From Altererythrobacter lutimaris (GTDB lineage: Bacteria; Pseudomonadota; Alphaproteobacteria; Sphingomonadales; Sphingomonadaceae), in contig NZ_JABWTA010000001.1 of the NCBI RefSeq assembly GCF_013371495.1, positions 2,873,630 to 2,937,629 of the forward strand: a DNA stretch of 64,000 nucleotides, given 5' to 3'. The translations under genes and the position numbers were made by a program. Shown here piece by piece: positions 63,368 through 64,000 of this stretch. Each line of letters begins with the position of its first letter. Within the stretch, counting starts at the first letter, position 1. The notes beneath the pieces were generated by a model. That model searched no databases. It was not told the origin of the DNA and saw nothing but the letters and a program-made list of their open reading frames with translations.

Positions 63368-63748
63368 TCAATATCGAGCCATTGCGCGGGCAACAGCATC
63401 AACAAGTTCATTCAAGTCTTTCTGCATGATTGGCCTGTCCATCACGTCAAGGCCAAGAACCACCGTCTTTTCTGCACCCGTTTGAGGATGCGTTGTGAGC
63501 GTGGCCTGAATTGAACCTCGCTTCTGTATGACCAGCGTTAAATCCCGTTTATCATGTGCTTTACTATCCGCCAAAGCCATATCCAAACGCTTGTTAAGGC
63601 CATCACAAAGGGTTTTGGACGTGGCGGTCGTCTGCACAAACTCTATTCCGGAGATCGAACAATTGCTTGCCGCTTGACCGTGCGCGATAACTGGCTGCGA
63701 CCCGAGGATCACAGCAAGCGCGATGGAAGTTTTTGTCATTGCTGACAT
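63368..63748 (-). CDS. Small exported protein of unknown function next to the protease
   Basis: 126 residues; a start three codons later (63739) is equally possible. Signal peptide cut near AHGQA/ASN (about residue 26), then a roughly 100-residue mature domain with two cysteines (CSISG and TLCDGL) that could form a disulphide. The stop is 41 bp before the protease start on the same strand, so it is probably cotranscribed. Small periplasmic inhibitors sit next to serralysin genes in other bacteria, but I see no sequence match to that family. Function unknown. Confidence 0.7.
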   Translation of the reverse strand: MSAMTKTSIALAVILGSQPVIAHGQAASNCSISGIEFVQTTATSKTLCDGLNKRLDMALADSKAHDKRDLTLVIQKRGSIQATLTTHPQTGAEKTVVLGLDVMDRPIMQKDLNELVDAVARAMARY

Positions 63749-63869
63749 GTGCTTAGTCTGGGTTCTCCGATGTTTGTCGGGAAATCTAAGCGATTCAACT
63801 TACCAGCGCAATGCGATGCATGGTAAACAGAAAGTGTTTCGCGGCAGGCCCCTCGAGCCTACCTTGCAA
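63749..63869. other. Short intergenic stretch between the M10 copy and the small exported protein gene
   Basis: 121 bases, no open frame, AT-richer than its neighbours. It would hold the promoter of the small protein/protease unit; I could not fix the -35/-10 boxes. Confidence 0.35.
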
Positions 63870-64000
63870 TCACCCAAAGAACTCGGTTTGCATGTGCTGA
63901 TCGAGGATGGAGAGGCCGGCGATGCGGATATCGCCGAGCATGTTTGCGCTGCTCATGTCTGTGCCGAACGCTTCGGCCATCCATGGATCAGCCGCGCCAC
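63870..64000 (-). CDS. Second M10-type protease copy, C-terminal end only (cut by window)
   Basis: Read on the minus strand, the frame runs from the window edge to a TGA at 63870. It encodes the same last residues as the first protease (WMAEAFGTDMSSANMLG, ILDQHMQTEFFG); only the last Gly codon and the stop differ at the DNA level (GGG TGA instead of GGA TAG). The rest of the gene lies outside the window, so I cannot tell whether it is full length. The conserved tail is where the type I secretion signal should be. Confidence 0.85.
   Translation of the reverse strand, partial: GAADPWMAEAFGTDMSSANMLGDIRIAGLSILDQHMQTEFFG
63875..64000. repeat. Direct repeat copy 2: 3' end of the second M10 protease
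   Basis: Identical to 60503-60628 for the 126 bases visible. It extends beyond the window. Confidence 0.9.

Noticed and set aside
1..64000. CRISPR arrays, rRNA, tRNA, phage or plasmid origin features
   Set aside because: No regularly spaced repeats, no tRNA cloverleaf-like or rRNA sequence and no phage structural or replication genes were recognised by reading; a dedicated scan was not possible.

Overview
The window looks like chromosomal DNA of an alphaproteobacterium of the order Sphingomonadales, most likely an Erythrobacter/Altererythrobacter relative. This is inferred from the four TonB-dependent receptors, the Caulobacter-like maltodextrin locus and the general codon style. No rRNA, tRNA or other direct taxonomic marker is present. 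Gene density is high, and many genes are joined by 1-4 bp stop/start overlaps.

Region 1 (1-12.46 kb): a tripartite ABC export operon (HlyD adaptor, FtsX-type permease, ATPase), a Ca2+/Na+ exchanger-like protein, a DUF2267 protein, PEP synthase, a PfkB kinase, a zinc alcohol dehydrogenase, an exported bactofilin-like membrane protein and an LptB-like ATPase with altered catalytic residues. Four of its promoter regions carry related short motifs, which suggests one stress or low-energy regulon.

Region 2 (12.46-24.44 kb): a catabolic island bracketed by two degenerate IS6-family transposase fragments in the same orientation. One arm (minus strand) encodes a TetR regulator, cytochrome P450, SDR, histidine phosphatase, acyl-CoA ligase and TonB receptor. 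The divergent arm (plus strand) encodes an SDR, an APH-like phosphotransferase, a small unknown protein and an aldehyde dehydrogenase. Together they could hydroxylate, oxidise and CoA-activate a hydrophobic alcohol or terpenoid/steroid-like substrate.

Region 3 (24.67-33.1 kb): FecI sigma factor, FecR anti-sigma factor, a large TonB receptor with a signalling (STN) domain and a periplasmic M16 peptidase. The layout suggests surface-signalled uptake and processing of a peptide or protein ligand. About 0.7 kb without a convincing gene follows.

Region 4 (33.8-52 kb): a carbohydrate locus. It holds a Gfo/Idh oxidoreductase plus Fe(II)/2OG dioxygenase pair, an SSS symporter, an MFS sugar transporter, a LacI regulator and a MalA-like TonB receptor. 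A chained operon of flavin-dependent halogenase, GH13 lipoprotein, GH13 glucosidase, GH97 and a second flavin-dependent halogenase follows.

Region 5 (52-64 kb): two tandem GT39-like membrane proteins, a membrane-embedded spermidine-synthase-like protein, a tryptophan/kynurenine unit (ald-kynB-kynU), and a secreted M10 metalloprotease. The last 130 bases are a second M10 copy with an identical 3' end, cut off by the window edge.
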